In this document: one piece after another, positions 24,634 to 33,673 of the stretch
How positions within the stretch are numbered: position 1 is the stretch's first letter
How the letters are laid out: each line of letters starts with the position of its first letter
Assembly: GCF_003858395.1 (NCBI RefSeq)
Contig: NZ_QWEV01000005.1
Span: 2,542,001 to 2,606,000 of the forward strand
Direction of reading: 5' to 3'
Source of the DNA: Acidipila sp. EB88
GTDB taxonomy: Bacteria > Acidobacteriota > Terriglobia > Terriglobales > Acidobacteriaceae
DNA length: 64,000 bases
Position numbers and translations under genes: made by a program
The notes under the pieces: model-generated
Seen by the model: the letters and a program-made list of their open reading frames with translations, nothing else
The model's database searches: none
Told to the model about the DNA's origin: nothing

Positions 24634-26145
24634 TTACACCGCGTTCGCCTCGATCACCGACTTGTAGAACCGCGATGAAAGCTTGGGCGTCCGCTTCTGC
24701 GTTTCAAAATCCACATACGTGATCCCGAACCGCTTCTGGTACCCGTCCGCCCACTCATAGTTGTCCAGCAGGCTCCACAGGAAGTAGCCCTTGACCGGCA
24801 CCCCCTCCGCCACCGCCTTCTGCAGGTTGCGGATGTAGTTCCGCAGGTACATCGTGCGATCCGTATCCAGGATCTGCCCATCCGCCGTCAGCTTGTCGTC
24901 TGACGACGCGCCATTCTCCGTGATGTACAGCGTCTTGATCCCGTACAGCTCATGCGCCAGCTTGGGCGACCAGTACAGCGCTTCCGGCCCGATATCCAGC
25001 CAGTCCGAAAACATGTGCGGGTACGACGAAGGCTTGGGCACAACGGAGTAGCCTGTTTCCTTCGACTTGTCCGCCATCACCCACGTCGGCTGGTACACGT
25101 TGAGTCCCACAAAGTCCAGCGGGCTGGCAATGGTCTGCAACTCATCCGGCGTGGTCTGCGGCGCATCCGCACCCAGCATCTTCAGGTACGCGTCCGTGTA
25201 CTTGCCCGTCATGATCACGTTCAGGTACATCGCGTTTTCTTCGCGGTAGGCATGGCGCGCGGCCTCGATATGCTCGGCATTTGCGATCACTGGGCATGTC
25301 ACCGTGGCATTATCGGCCAGCCCCACCAGCGTGCCGGCCTTTGCCTGCGCGCGGATCGCCTTGACGCCAAGTCCGTGCCCGAGCACTGCGTTGTGGTTCA
25401 CCTGCGCCAGGCCCTTCTTGCCGATCTGCAGCCCCGGCGCATGCCGCCCATTGCCGTAGCCCAGCTCCGTGAACGAGCGAATCTCGTTCATTGTCATAAA
25501 GTTCTTGACCTTGTCCGAGAGCTTGCCCGCGGTGTACCCGGCGTAGTCCGCATACGCCTTGCTCGTGTCCTTGGACTGCCAGCCGCCCTTGTCCTCGAGG
25601 GCCTGCGGCAGGTCCCAGTGATACAGCGTGCAGTACGGCGCAATCCCGGCTTCGAGCAGCGCGTCCACGAACCGGTGGTAGTGGTCCAGCCCCTTGGGGT
25701 TGGGCGTGCCGGTGCCGCTTGGAAAAATGCGCGACCACGCCACCGAGAACCGGCAGCTCTTGAGCCCCAGCTCTTTCATCACGCCGATGTCTTCCTTGTA
25801 GCGGTGGTAATCGTCGTCCGCCACGTCGCCCGTGTCGCCGTCATGCGTTTTGCCCGGCGTGTGCGCAAAGGTGTCCCAGATCGTGGTGCCGCGGCCATCT
25901 TCCTTAACCGCGCCTTCCACCTGGTACGAAGCCGTGGCCGAGCCCCACAAAAAGCCTTCTGGAAACTTCTCACCGCTCGGCATGGAGCCGGGTGCGCTTG
26001 TTTGCGCCTGGGCGAGCGCAGGCATGGCAGGGGCAGCAACGGCGGCAGCACCAGCACCAAGGAGTCGGGCAAAGGTACGACGGGAAACAGGATGAGCCAA
26101 CGGGGATCTCTCTTTCTTGACCGGAGGCAGTATAGCGGCTGCCAT
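24634..26145 (-). CDS. GH1 beta-glucosidase with Tat signal
   Basis: A 503-residue glycoside hydrolase family 1 enzyme that would release glucose or galactose from beta-linked disaccharides. Residues 1-48 contain the twin-arginine motif SRRTFARLL and an Ala-rich h-region ending ALAQA, so it should be exported folded. The mature domain starts FPEGFLWGSATASYQVEG; the acid/base Glu221 lies in TMNEI and the nucleophile Glu410 in YITENGA. The usual NEP is changed to NEI, which may alter activity but keeps the catalytic Glu. Most bacterial GH1 enzymes are cytoplasmic, so the Tat signal is noteworthy. Confidence 0.93.
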   Translation of the reverse strand: MAAAILPPVKKERSPLAHPVSRRTFARLLGAGAAAVAAPAMPALAQAQTSAPGSMPSGEKFPEGFLWGSATASYQVEGAVKEDGRGTTIWDTFAHTPGKTHDGDTGDVADDDYHRYKEDIGVMKELGLKSCRFSVAWSRIFPSGTGTPNPKGLDHYHRFVDALLEAGIAPYCTLYHWDLPQALEDKGGWQSKDTSKAYADYAGYTAGKLSDKVKNFMTMNEIRSFTELGYGNGRHAPGLQIGKKGLAQVNHNAVLGHGLGVKAIRAQAKAGTLVGLADNATVTCPVIANAEHIEAARHAYREENAMYLNVIMTGKYTDAYLKMLGADAPQTTPDELQTIASPLDFVGLNVYQPTWVMADKSKETGYSVVPKPSSYPHMFSDWLDIGPEALYWSPKLAHELYGIKTLYITENGASSDDKLTADGQILDTDRTMYLRNYIRNLQKAVAEGVPVKGYFLWSLLDNYEWADGYQKRFGITYVDFETQKRTPKLSSRFYKSVIEANAV

Positions 26146-26397
26146 GCACGCTGGAAAACTCGGCCATCCTCAACGCAGCGGCAGCAGCCTGCTGCACGCC
26201 GGCTCGTTCGCACCGCCGGTCATCCGGCGGCTCGCCACAGCAGTCTCGCCCCGGCCCAGCCGCGCGCCCCGCTGAACTGTGCCCCCGCGCTGCTGGTTGC
26301 GCGCTCAGACCACAGCGCCGATTGCGTGTCCCCTTTTTGCTGCGCCCTGCGCTATTGCTGACAAGGACCCAGCACCGCCGCATCCCTGGAGGCATCC

Positions 26398-26568
26398 ATG
26401 TCGCAATCCATCTTCGCCAGCTTTCTCACCGTGATGCTTTTCGCGCTGCTCGCCATCTGGGCTCCGTGCCTTGAGTACTTGGCATCCTGGCTGCATGCCT
26501 TCAAGGCAGACGCTGCCGACACCGCTCTCGCCGAGAACGAAGCTCCCACCGCGTCAAGCGCCCGGTGA
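26398..26568 (+). CDS. Small single-span membrane protein, 56 residues
   Basis: A short frame with an excellent ribosome site, GGAGG five bases before the ATG. The product has one hydrophobic helix (FLTVMLFALLAIWAPCL, about residues 9-25), then an amphipathic segment and an Ala/Glu-rich tail. No family recognised. It is transcribed away from the GH1 gene and towards the dehydratase gene, in an otherwise gene-free gap of 550 bases. The good ribosome site and lack of overlap with any other gene favour a real gene, though proof is lacking. Confidence 0.5.
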   Translation: MSQSIFASFLTVMLFALLAIWAPCLEYLASWLHAFKADAADTALAENEAPTASSAR

Positions 26569-26695
26569 GAGCACACTCCGAGGGTCCGCGGCAGTCATGC
26601 GTGCGGCAGCGCTTTCTCGCCGTGCGGCCATGTCGCCTGCCCCGCGTGCTCGCCCGGCGCATCGCGTCTTTCTCGGGCCGCCGCGTGTTGCCGCA

Positions 26696-27733
26696 TTAGC
26701 CCGCGGCAGCCCCGCCGACCAGTTCCTCCAGCAGCGCGGGCTCCACGTTGCGCCCGCTCAACACCGCCACCGCCCTGCGAAAGGGAAGCAATGCCGTGGT
26801 GTGGAACAGCAGCGCCGCCATCGTCACCGCACCGCTCGGCTCGGCCACCAGCCCCGCCGCATCGCTGTCGGCACGCCCGGGCGCACCCCGGTAAATCGCG
26901 CGCACCGCGGCCCGGATCTCATCCTCCGTGACCGTGACGATGTTGTCCACGTACGCGTGAATATGCTGCCAGTTCCGCTCGCCCAGCGACTGCGTGCGCA
27001 GGCCATCGGCCAGCGTCCGCGTCGTCAGCTCGGCGGGCCATTCCGTCAGCCTGCCGGACAAAAAACTTTCCCGCGCATCGCCCGCCAGCTCCGGCTCTAC
27101 GCCGATCACCGAAACCTCCGGCCGCTGCTGCTTGATGGCCGCCGCGATCCCCGACAGCAGCCCTCCGCCCGAGACCGGCACCAGCACCAGGTCCACATCC
27201 GGCAGCTCCTCCAGGATTTCGAGCCCGCAGGTGCCCTGCCCGGCGATGATCGCCGGGTCGTCGTACGGCGGCACCATCACGTAGCCATGCTCGGCCGCCA
27301 GCTCCTCCGCGCGCAGCTTGCGTACGGCACTGCTCGCCGTCTCCACAAACACGATCTCCGCGCCGAGCGCTTCGGTCGCCGCGCGCTTCACCGCCGGCGC
27401 ATTGCGCGGCATCACGATCACCGCCTTGATGCCCGCGACCCATGCCGCATACGCCACACCCTGCGCATGGTTGCCGCTCGAGTACGTAATCACTCCGGCC
27501 GCGCGCGCTTCCGGCGTCATCGACAGGATCTTGTTCGCCGCGCCCCGCAGCTTGAACGACCCGATCGGCTGCGCGCCCTCGTCCTTGAGCCACACCTGCG
27601 CCGGCACCCCCTCCGCCGCGAAAGCAACCAGCGGCGTTCTCACGGCTGTGCCCTGGATGCGCTGTTGCGCCTGGTGAAGCTCAGCAAGGGAAACAAGGTG
27701 CAGGGGAGTGGAAGGTTCTGTCATGGGCTCCAT
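26696..27733 (-). CDS. Threonine/serine ammonia-lyase (PLP-dependent)
   Basis: A 345-residue fold-type II PLP enzyme that deaminates threonine to 2-oxobutyrate or serine to pyruvate. The Schiff-base lysine is in PIGSFKLRGA (about residue 60), SSGNHAQG anchors the substrate carboxylate and VSGGGLLSG holds the cofactor phosphate. It has no C-terminal ACT regulatory domain, so it resembles the catabolic, short type rather than feedback-inhibited IlvA. ATG codons at 27733 and 27724 are equally plausible starts. Divergent from the MRJP-like gene, with the promoters in a gap of about 90 bases. Confidence 0.88.
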   Translation of the reverse strand: MEPMTEPSTPLHLVSLAELHQAQQRIQGTAVRTPLVAFAAEGVPAQVWLKDEGAQPIGSFKLRGAANKILSMTPEARAAGVITYSSGNHAQGVAYAAWVAGIKAVIVMPRNAPAVKRAATEALGAEIVFVETASSAVRKLRAEELAAEHGYVMVPPYDDPAIIAGQGTCGLEILEELPDVDLVLVPVSGGGLLSGIAAAIKQQRPEVSVIGVEPELAGDARESFLSGRLTEWPAELTTRTLADGLRTQSLGERNWQHIHAYVDNIVTVTEDEIRAAVRAIYRGAPGRADSDAAGLVAEPSGAVTMAALLFHTTALLPFRRAVAVLSGRNVEPALLEELVGGAAAG

Positions 27734-27820
27734 TCTAAGTGGCACGCGCTTGCGGTCCGCGTTGATCGCACCAGCCGCACCTTTCCCGGCCACGCGCGCG
27801 ATCCGCATCACAGTTGCCAT

Positions 27821-29146
27821 ATGAAAGTCTCTCCGCTCCCCTTGTTCGCCGCCGCCGTGCTCTGCTGCGCCGTGGCACTGCCCGCGCAGCAGGTCGCCAC
27901 CGACCAGCCCACCGGCACGCTCGAAACTGTCGCGACCTTCAACGGCCCCATGCCCACCGGCGTCACCGTCTCGCACACCGGCCGCATCTTCGTGAACTTT
28001 CCGCGCTGGGGCGACGACGCACCCGCCACCGTCGCTGAAATGCACGGCAGCAAGGCCGTGGCTTACCCCAACGCCGAGATCAACGACTGGCCCGGCCGCA
28101 AGCTCCCCAACCCCAACGCCTTCATGGATGCCGCCGCCAACCAGGCCCACTTCGTCAGTGTGCAATCCGTCGTGGTGGATCCACTTGATCGCCTCTGGGT
28201 GCTCGACACCGGCGCGCCGCTGCTCAAGAACACCGTGCCTGGCGGCCCCAAGCTCGTCTGCATTGATCTGCGCACCAACCAGGTCATCCGCACCATTCTG
28301 CTGCCGCCCGACGTCGCCGGCACCAACAGCTACATGAACGATGTGCGCTTCGACCTGCGCGTCGGCAACATCGGCGCACAGGACCCGGGCACCATGATCG
28401 GCAGCAAGCCCGCGCCCGATCCCAACACGCCGCCTGAAGATCCGGCCCACCCCGCCGCGCATCGCGAAGGCTCCTCCGACAACACGCCCGCCGTCAACAT
28501 GCACGGCACTGCCTATATCACCGACTCATCCAGCGAAGGACCCAACGCCATCATCGTGGTCGACCTCGCGACCGGCAAGAGCTTCCGCCGCCTCAATCAG
28601 CACATCAGCACGCAGGGTGAGCCGGGCTTCCTGATGTTTGCCGAAGGCCGCCCCGTGTACCAGACGCTGCCGGGCAAGCCCGCTGAGCCCGTGCTCTTCG
28701 CTGCCGACGGAATCGCCATCTCGGCCGACGGCGCGGAGCTCTACTACTGCCCCATCAGTTCCACCAAGCTCTACGGCGTCAGCACTGCTGCGCTTCGTGA
28801 CCGCTCGAAGTCCGACGCCGATGTCGCCAGCACGGTACACATCGTTACCGGCAAAATGCCTTCCGACGGTCTTGAGTCCGATGCCGAAGGCCGTATCTAT
28901 GAAACCGACCCGGTGACAAATTCCATTCACCGCTTCGATCCAAAGACCGGCCTCACCGAGACCATCGTGCACGACCCGCGCCTGCTCTGGCCCGACACGC
29001 TGAGCCTCGCCAGCGACGGCTATCTCTACGTCAACGCCAACCAGCTCCACCGCCAGCCCACCATGCACAACGGCAAGGACGAGCGCGTCAAGCCCTACTC
29101 CATGTTCCGCATCCAGGTCGACGCGAAGCCAGTGCTGCTTCGCTAG
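27821..29146 (+). CDS. Major royal jelly protein / Yellow-family secreted protein
   Basis: A 441-residue protein with a signal peptide ending ALPAQQ. The mature part (FVNFPRWGDDAPATVAEM, SVVVDPLDRLWVLDTGAP, LVCIDLRTNQVIRTILLPPDVA, SYMNDVRFDLR, TAYITDSSSEGPNAIIVVDL) matches the MRJP/Yellow beta-propeller family, which includes bacterial homologues of unknown substrate and insect enzymes related to dopachrome conversion. Activity cannot be predicted. The start is the ATG at 27821 at the head of the signal peptide; the frame is open much further upstream but on the reverse complement of the dehydratase gene. Confidence 0.85.
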   Translation: MKVSPLPLFAAAVLCCAVALPAQQVATDQPTGTLETVATFNGPMPTGVTVSHTGRIFVNFPRWGDDAPATVAEMHGSKAVAYPNAEINDWPGRKLPNPNAFMDAAANQAHFVSVQSVVVDPLDRLWVLDTGAPLLKNTVPGGPKLVCIDLRTNQVIRTILLPPDVAGTNSYMNDVRFDLRVGNIGAQDPGTMIGSKPAPDPNTPPEDPAHPAAHREGSSDNTPAVNMHGTAYITDSSSEGPNAIIVVDLATGKSFRRLNQHISTQGEPGFLMFAEGRPVYQTLPGKPAEPVLFAADGIAISADGAELYYCPISSTKLYGVSTAALRDRSKSDADVASTVHIVTGKMPSDGLESDAEGRIYETDPVTNSIHRFDPKTGLTETIVHDPRLLWPDTLSLASDGYLYVNANQLHRQPTMHNGKDERVKPYSMFRIQVDAKPVLLR

Positions 29147-29169
29147 TTCGCGTCTGCACCCACAACAAA

Positions 29170-29194
29170 AAAGGGCGGCCAATGGCCGCCCTTT
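29170..29194. terminator. Bidirectional terminator
   Basis: Stem AAAGGGCGGCC with an AAT loop; six A on the left give a T run for the minus-strand RNase J transcript. The MRJP-like gene converges from the left. Confidence 0.88.
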
Positions 29195-29214
29195 CCGTTT
29201 CCAGCAAAACTCAC

Positions 29215-30876
29215 TTACACCTCGAGAATCACCGGCATGATCAAAGGACGACGGCTGGTGTGCTTCTGGATATACCGCTTCAGGTCGATGCGGATCTTCT
29301 CCTTCATCACGCCCGGGTCAGCCTTTTCCTCTGCCGACGAGCTGTCCAACGTCTGCGTGATGATGTTCGCTGCCTCGCGAAGCACCGCCGCATCCGCACC
29401 GATGAATCCGCGCGTCACCACCTCGGGCTGCCGCTCTACCTTGCCGGTAAGCTTGTTGATCGTCAGGATCGGCAGAATGATGCCGTCCTCCGACAGGTTG
29501 CGCCGGTCACGAATGACCATGTCGCCCACCACGTCCGCGGTCGAGCCGGAGTCGATGCACACACGGCCTGCCGTGACCTTGCCCGCCTTGCGTGCCTTGG
29601 TCGCCGACAGCTCCAGAACATCGCCGTCTTCAATCAGGATCGCTTCGCCCACCACACCGGTCGAAAGCGCCAGCTCGCAGTGCTTCTTCAGGTGGCGGAA
29701 GTCACCATGCACCGGGATAAAGAACTTCGGCCGCAACAGGTTGATTAGCAGGCGCTGCTCTTCCTGCGAGGCATGCCCCGACACGTGGATCAGGCCCATG
29801 GTGCCGTCGTCGTACAGGATCTCGGCTTCGCGGCGATACAGGTGATCGATCACGCGATAGATCGATTTCTCGTTGCCCGGGATCACGCGCGACGAAAGCA
29901 GCACGGTATCGCCCTTGGAGATGCGCGCGTGCTTGTGGTTATCCACGGCCGCGCGGGACAACGCCGACATCGGCTCGCCCTGCGTGCCGGAGATCAGCAC
30001 CATCACGTTCTCAGGGGAGTGGTCGCCGATCTGCCCCGGATGAATCATCAGGCCCGGCGGCAGGTTCAGGTAGCCCAGGTCCTGCGCAATCTCGCTCGAC
30101 TCCATCATGGAGCGGCCAACCACGGCCACCTTGCGGCCATGCTTGTGCGCCAGGTCCAGCGCGATCTGGATGCGGTAGATCGAAGACGAGAAGCACGAGA
30201 AGAACAGCTTCTTCTTGGTCCGCTGGAACACCTCGTCGAGGCGCGGCTTCACCGCCCACTCGCTCGGCGTGTAGCCCGGACGATCCACGTTCGTGGAGTC
30301 CTGCAGCAGCGCCAGCACGCCCTTCTGGCCGTACTCCGCGAACTTGTGCAGGTCGAATGCCTTGCCGTCTGGCGGCGACAGGTCGATCTTGAAATCGCCC
30401 GTGTGCACGATCACACCCACCGGTGTCTCGATTGCCAGCGCCACGCAGTCCACCATCGAGTGCGTCACACGGATCGGCTCGATCGTGAACGCTCCGATCT
30501 GGAATTTGTGATTCGGCGCAATCTCGATCAGTTCGGTGTTGTCGAGCATCTTGTGCTCGTCGAGCTTGCCCTCGACATAAGCGAGGGTGAACTCGGTGCC
30601 GTACACGGGCACATTGATCTCGGAGAGAATCCACGGCAAGCCGCCGATATGATCCTCATGCCCATGCGTCAACAGGATGCCGCGCACATGCGCCCTGTTC
30701 TCGACAAGATAGGAGATATCGGGGACGACGATATCGACGCCAAGGAGCTCCGACTCAGGAAACATCAGCCCAGCGTCAATGACCAGGATGTCGTTTCCAT
30801 AGCGAACGGCCATGCAGTTCATGCCGAACTCGCCCAAGCCGCCAAGGGGAATTAGTTTTACGTTCTCTTCTGCCAT
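29215..30876 (-). CDS. rnj: Ribonuclease J
   Basis: A 553-residue metallo-beta-lactamase/beta-CASP nuclease with endo- and 5'-3' exoribonuclease activity in rRNA maturation and mRNA decay. The zinc motif HGHEDHIGG is at residues 71-79, a further metal-binding His lies in HTGDFKIDL, and the beta-CASP part carries HVSGHASQEE and VHGDFRHLKKH. Length is the family norm. The start codon ATG at 30876 is supported by the conserved N-terminus (KLIPLGGLGEFGMNC). Genomes with RNase J often lack or supplement RNase E. Monocistronic. Confidence 0.96.
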   Translation of the reverse strand: MAEENVKLIPLGGLGEFGMNCMAVRYGNDILVIDAGLMFPESELLGVDIVVPDISYLVENRAHVRGILLTHGHEDHIGGLPWILSEINVPVYGTEFTLAYVEGKLDEHKMLDNTELIEIAPNHKFQIGAFTIEPIRVTHSMVDCVALAIETPVGVIVHTGDFKIDLSPPDGKAFDLHKFAEYGQKGVLALLQDSTNVDRPGYTPSEWAVKPRLDEVFQRTKKKLFFSCFSSSIYRIQIALDLAHKHGRKVAVVGRSMMESSEIAQDLGYLNLPPGLMIHPGQIGDHSPENVMVLISGTQGEPMSALSRAAVDNHKHARISKGDTVLLSSRVIPGNEKSIYRVIDHLYRREAEILYDDGTMGLIHVSGHASQEEQRLLINLLRPKFFIPVHGDFRHLKKHCELALSTGVVGEAILIEDGDVLELSATKARKAGKVTAGRVCIDSGSTADVVGDMVIRDRRNLSEDGIILPILTINKLTGKVERQPEVVTRGFIGADAAVLREAANIITQTLDSSSAEEKADPGVMKEKIRIDLKRYIQKHTSRRPLIMPVILEV

Positions 30877-30919
30877 CTGAATCTTTAATGCTAGCAGATG
30901 CGCAGAGCTACCCTTGAAA

Positions 30920-30951
30920 ACCGCCTGCGCGGCTGGCCGTCCCTTCGGGAC
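30920..30951 (-). repeat. Double-hairpin dispersed element, copy 3 (inverted)
   Basis: Minus orientation. Stem 1 is GTCCC/GGGAC, a fully compensated change from GCCAC/GTGGC. Forms an inverted pair with the copy at 31006, 54 bases away. Confidence 0.85.
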
Positions 30952-31005
30952 AGGTGTCCCTTGAAAGCAAAGCCCTCAAGAGATCTCTGCCCTTAAAGAA
31001 CATGA

Positions 31006-31037
31006 GTCACGAAGGGACCGCCAGCCGCGCAGGCGGT
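31006..31037 (+). repeat. Double-hairpin dispersed element, copy 4
   Basis: Plus orientation. Stem 1 GTCAC-GAA-GGGAC has one mismatch; the second hairpin is intact. Confidence 0.82.
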
Positions 31038-31091
31038 CCTGTTTTCATCCTGCAAAGCACCCGCCTTGGCCCGTCTGGTACACCTAGAAAC

Positions 31092-31304
31092 ATGCAGGTC
31101 GACACCTGGCCAAAATCCGCGGACCACCTGGTGGAAGTCGCAGGGCTGCTCATGGCCAGCGCCCACATCGTCTTCCTGATACTGATCGTGCTCTGGTTTA
31201 CCGTGCGCAAACCAACCAGCTTCCGGCTGTTCCGCCTGCGCGTCGCAGCGCTGCTGCACGGCAGGCCCCTGCCTGAGCGGCTGCCGGTTCCGCCCGCGCG
31301 CTAG
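31092..31304 (+). CDS. Small single-span membrane protein, 70 residues
   Basis: A short frame with one clear hydrophobic helix (VEVAGLLMASAHIVFLILIVLWFTV, about residues 14-38) followed by a basic tail (RLFRLRVAALLHGRPLPER). No family recognised and the ribosome site is weak. Its stop overlaps the stop codon of the converging MFS gene by four bases. Probably real because the composition is that of a membrane protein, but it could be chance. Confidence 0.45.
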   Translation: MQVDTWPKSADHLVEVAGLLMASAHIVFLILIVLWFTVRKPTSFRLFRLRVAALLHGRPLPERLPVPPAR

Positions 31305-32653
31305 GCTCGAACCGCGCGCGGCATCCGTGTCGCCAGCGTGGCAAGCAGCGCCAGCAGCAGGAGCGCCGAGGCCAGAAAGAACGGCGAACCCGGCACCTGC
31401 ATGGCAGCACCCGGGCGAATGGCACGCGCGAAAATCCACGCAAAGATGCCTGGCCCCACCAGCCCCGAAATGCCGCGCAGGCTGTGGATCGCGCCCTGCA
31501 TCTGGCCCTGCTCGTTGGCCGCCGCACCGCGCGTCATCATGCTCTGCGCGGCCGGCCACACAAAGCTCATGCCGTTCATCACCGGGATCGCGAACCAGAC
31601 CAGCAGGCCCGTCCGCGATGCGCCGATCATGGAGAAGCCAGCGATCCCCAGTAGCAGCCCGAAGATCATCGAGCCGCGTTCGCCCGCGAAGCGAATCGCA
31701 TGCTTCACCAGCGCGCCGCCGTAAATCCCCGAACAGATACCCACCAGCGCCAGCGAAAGTCCGGCAGTCCGGTCGGTCCAGTGGAACCGGTAGTCCGCAT
31801 ACAGGATGTACACATTCATCAGCGCCTGCTGCGCCAAATACGCCAGCAGCAGGATGCCCGCAAGCACCAGCACCAGCTGCGAGCGCGCCAGCATCCGCAC
31901 CGAGCCCACTGGGTTAGCGCGTCGCCAGGAGAACGGCGCACGGTTCGCGCGTGCCAGCGACTCTGGCAGCACAAACAGCCCGTACAAGGCATTGAGCAGG
32001 CTCAGCCCGGCCGACACCCAGAACGGCAGCCGCGGGTTCACCGTGCCCAGCAAACCACCCACCGCCGGCCCCAGCACGAAGCCCATTGCGAACGCGCCGC
32101 CCAGCAGCCCGAATGCGCTGGCGCGCTTCTCCGGCGGCGTCACATCGGCAATGTACGCCTGCGCCGTGGGAATGCTTGACGACGCCAGCCCTGAAACAAT
32201 GCGTCCCACCAGCAGCCACTCGATCGAGGGCGCCCAGGCCATCAGCACGTAATCGAGCCCCAGCCCGAGGTTCGACAGCAGCACCACCGGCTGCCGTCCC
32301 CACCGGTCCGACAGCGACCCGATAATCGGCGAACACACAAACTGCATCCCCGCAAACACCGTCCCGAATACGCCCAGCATCACCGAGGCCTGCGAGGTGG
32401 TGCCATGCATCAGCGTCTCCACCAGCCGCGGCAGCACCGGCGCGATCATGCCCAGCGCGATCATGTCCAGCGCCACCGTGAAGAAGATAAACAGCGCCGC
32501 GGCCCTGCGTGGACCGCTTTGCTCTGATGCCGTACCGGCCGTGCTCAGCCCGTCTGCGATGGACGACGACGGTTGCTGGTTCGGCAATCGGTCCACCGTG
32601 TCGGCAATCGCCGGCTCCGCGCCCGAAAGCTCGTTTTTCTCTGAGGGATTCAT
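31301..32653 (-). CDS. MFS transporter, TetA-like multidrug exporter family
   Basis: Twelve-helix proton antiporter, 450 residues with a cytoplasmic N-terminal tail of about 50 residues. The loop motifs GSLSDRWGRQPVVLLS (motif A, between helices 2 and 3) and GFVLGPAVGGLLG (motif C, antiporter) are intact, so it should be an exporter of the TCR/Tet branch. Its substrate is unknown; no repressor is adjacent. An in-frame GTG two codons upstream of the ATG at 32653 is less likely, because AAAGG lies five bases before the ATG. The N-terminal tail is longer than in TetA. Confidence 0.88.
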   Translation of the reverse strand: MNPSEKNELSGAEPAIADTVDRLPNQQPSSSIADGLSTAGTASEQSGPRRAAALFIFFTVALDMIALGMIAPVLPRLVETLMHGTTSQASVMLGVFGTVFAGMQFVCSPIIGSLSDRWGRQPVVLLSNLGLGLDYVLMAWAPSIEWLLVGRIVSGLASSSIPTAQAYIADVTPPEKRASAFGLLGGAFAMGFVLGPAVGGLLGTVNPRLPFWVSAGLSLLNALYGLFVLPESLARANRAPFSWRRANPVGSVRMLARSQLVLVLAGILLLAYLAQQALMNVYILYADYRFHWTDRTAGLSLALVGICSGIYGGALVKHAIRFAGERGSMIFGLLLGIAGFSMIGASRTGLLVWFAIPVMNGMSFVWPAAQSMMTRGAAANEQGQMQGAIHSLRGISGLVGPGIFAWIFARAIRPGAAMQVPGSPFFLASALLLLALLATLATRMPRAVRA

Positions 32654-32949
32654 CCGCACCTTTGCATGAGTCTACAAGTTGCCCAGGCTCCGCGAGCGCG
32701 GCGCAGCTTGCTGGAAAGCAGTCTCCGCCTGCCGATTTCCGCCCGTACAGCGCCCCGCATCGTGCTTCGGCGCACACTGGCGTCAGGCGCCCCCAGGTTC
32801 TTCGCAGCAGGGTTGGCCGCGCACACTGCAGGCAACACAATGCATCCCTTGGTGCTAAGCTCTACGACACAAACGCTTTAGCCGATCATTCAAGCGTCTA
32901 ATCGCCCGTGCGTGCCGCGCCGGACCAGCAAGCAAGCGAGAGGTGAACC

Positions 32950-33498
32950 ATGAGCACCATGACCCCAGAGATCCTGCCGCACTCCACAGGAAGCACCAAC
33001 AAGACCGCAGGCATCGTGCTGATCATCCTGGGCCTGCTCGCCCTGTTCCTGCCCCTTGTGGCCGGCGTCGCCATTACCGCCGTCGTGGGCTGGGTTCTCG
33101 TCCTCGCCGGCGCCGCACACTTCTACTTTGGCTATCACGCACGCACCACCGGCGCCGTGGTCTGGCAATGCCTCATCGGTCTTGTCTATGTCGTGGTGGG
33201 CTTCTTCCTCGTGGTGCACCCCGCACGCGCCCTGCCCCAGCTCACCATCCTGCTCGCCGCCTACTTCGTCATCGAAGGCGCTTTCGAACTGGTGCTCTAC
33301 TTCCGTCTGCGCGCTGGTCATCGCGCCAGCTGGTTCCTCTGGGACGGCCTCATCACGCTCATCCTCGGCATCATGATCTGGGCCCAGTGGCCCTATAGCT
33401 CCGTCTGGGCCCTCGGCACCATCGTCGGCATCAGCCTTCTCATGAGCGGCTTCGCCCGCCTGCAGTTCCGCTCCGGCCGCCCTGGCCTGCTTCCGTAA
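32950..33498 (+). CDS. hdeD: HdeD-family acid-resistance membrane protein
   Basis: A 182-residue protein with six hydrophobic helices in three hairpin pairs, the layout of HdeD, a membrane protein that supports acid survival in Escherichia coli by an unknown mechanism. It starts at an ATG with AGAGGTGA five bases upstream. An acid-tolerance role would suit an acidobacterium living in low-pH soil, but is inferred from homology. Monocistronic, followed by a degenerate inverted repeat element. Confidence 0.88.
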   Translation: MSTMTPEILPHSTGSTNKTAGIVLIILGLLALFLPLVAGVAITAVVGWVLVLAGAAHFYFGYHARTTGAVVWQCLIGLVYVVVGFFLVVHPARALPQLTILLAAYFVIEGAFELVLYFRLRAGHRASWFLWDGLITLILGIMIWAQWPYSSVWALGTIVGISLLMSGFARLQFRSGRPGLLP

Positions 33499-33522
33499 GA
33501 CCCACTACTGGCGCATAGCGCT

Positions 33523-33666
33523 ATCGCGGGAGGCTGTCCCTTCAGGACATGTCTTCTCGAAGTACAGAAGCCTCAAGCAGGCCCGGGATGGTTCACCCGG
33601 GACCGCTTGAGGCCTCTGCTTTTCAGGTACACACGCCACGAAGTGGCCGCCAGCCGCGCAGGCGGT
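33523..33666. repeat. Composite element: degenerate inverted repeat, inner hairpin, intact repeat (copy 5)
   Basis: Left, a decayed inverted double-hairpin copy (GTCC-CTTCA-GGAC near 33537). Centre, a long hairpin with GCCTCAAGC paired with GCTTGAGGC and CCCGGG arms (33570-33612). Right, an intact plus copy at 33635-33666 with stem GCCAC-GAA-GTGGC. The element ends seven bases before the dapD stop codon and may terminate it. Confidence 0.75.
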
Positions 33667-33673
33667 TCGGCCC

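Noticed and set aside
31092..31304. Mobile element or transposase near the paired repeats
   Set aside because: The small frame encodes a membrane peptide without transposase motifs; no RAYT-type HUH motif was found anywhere in the window.
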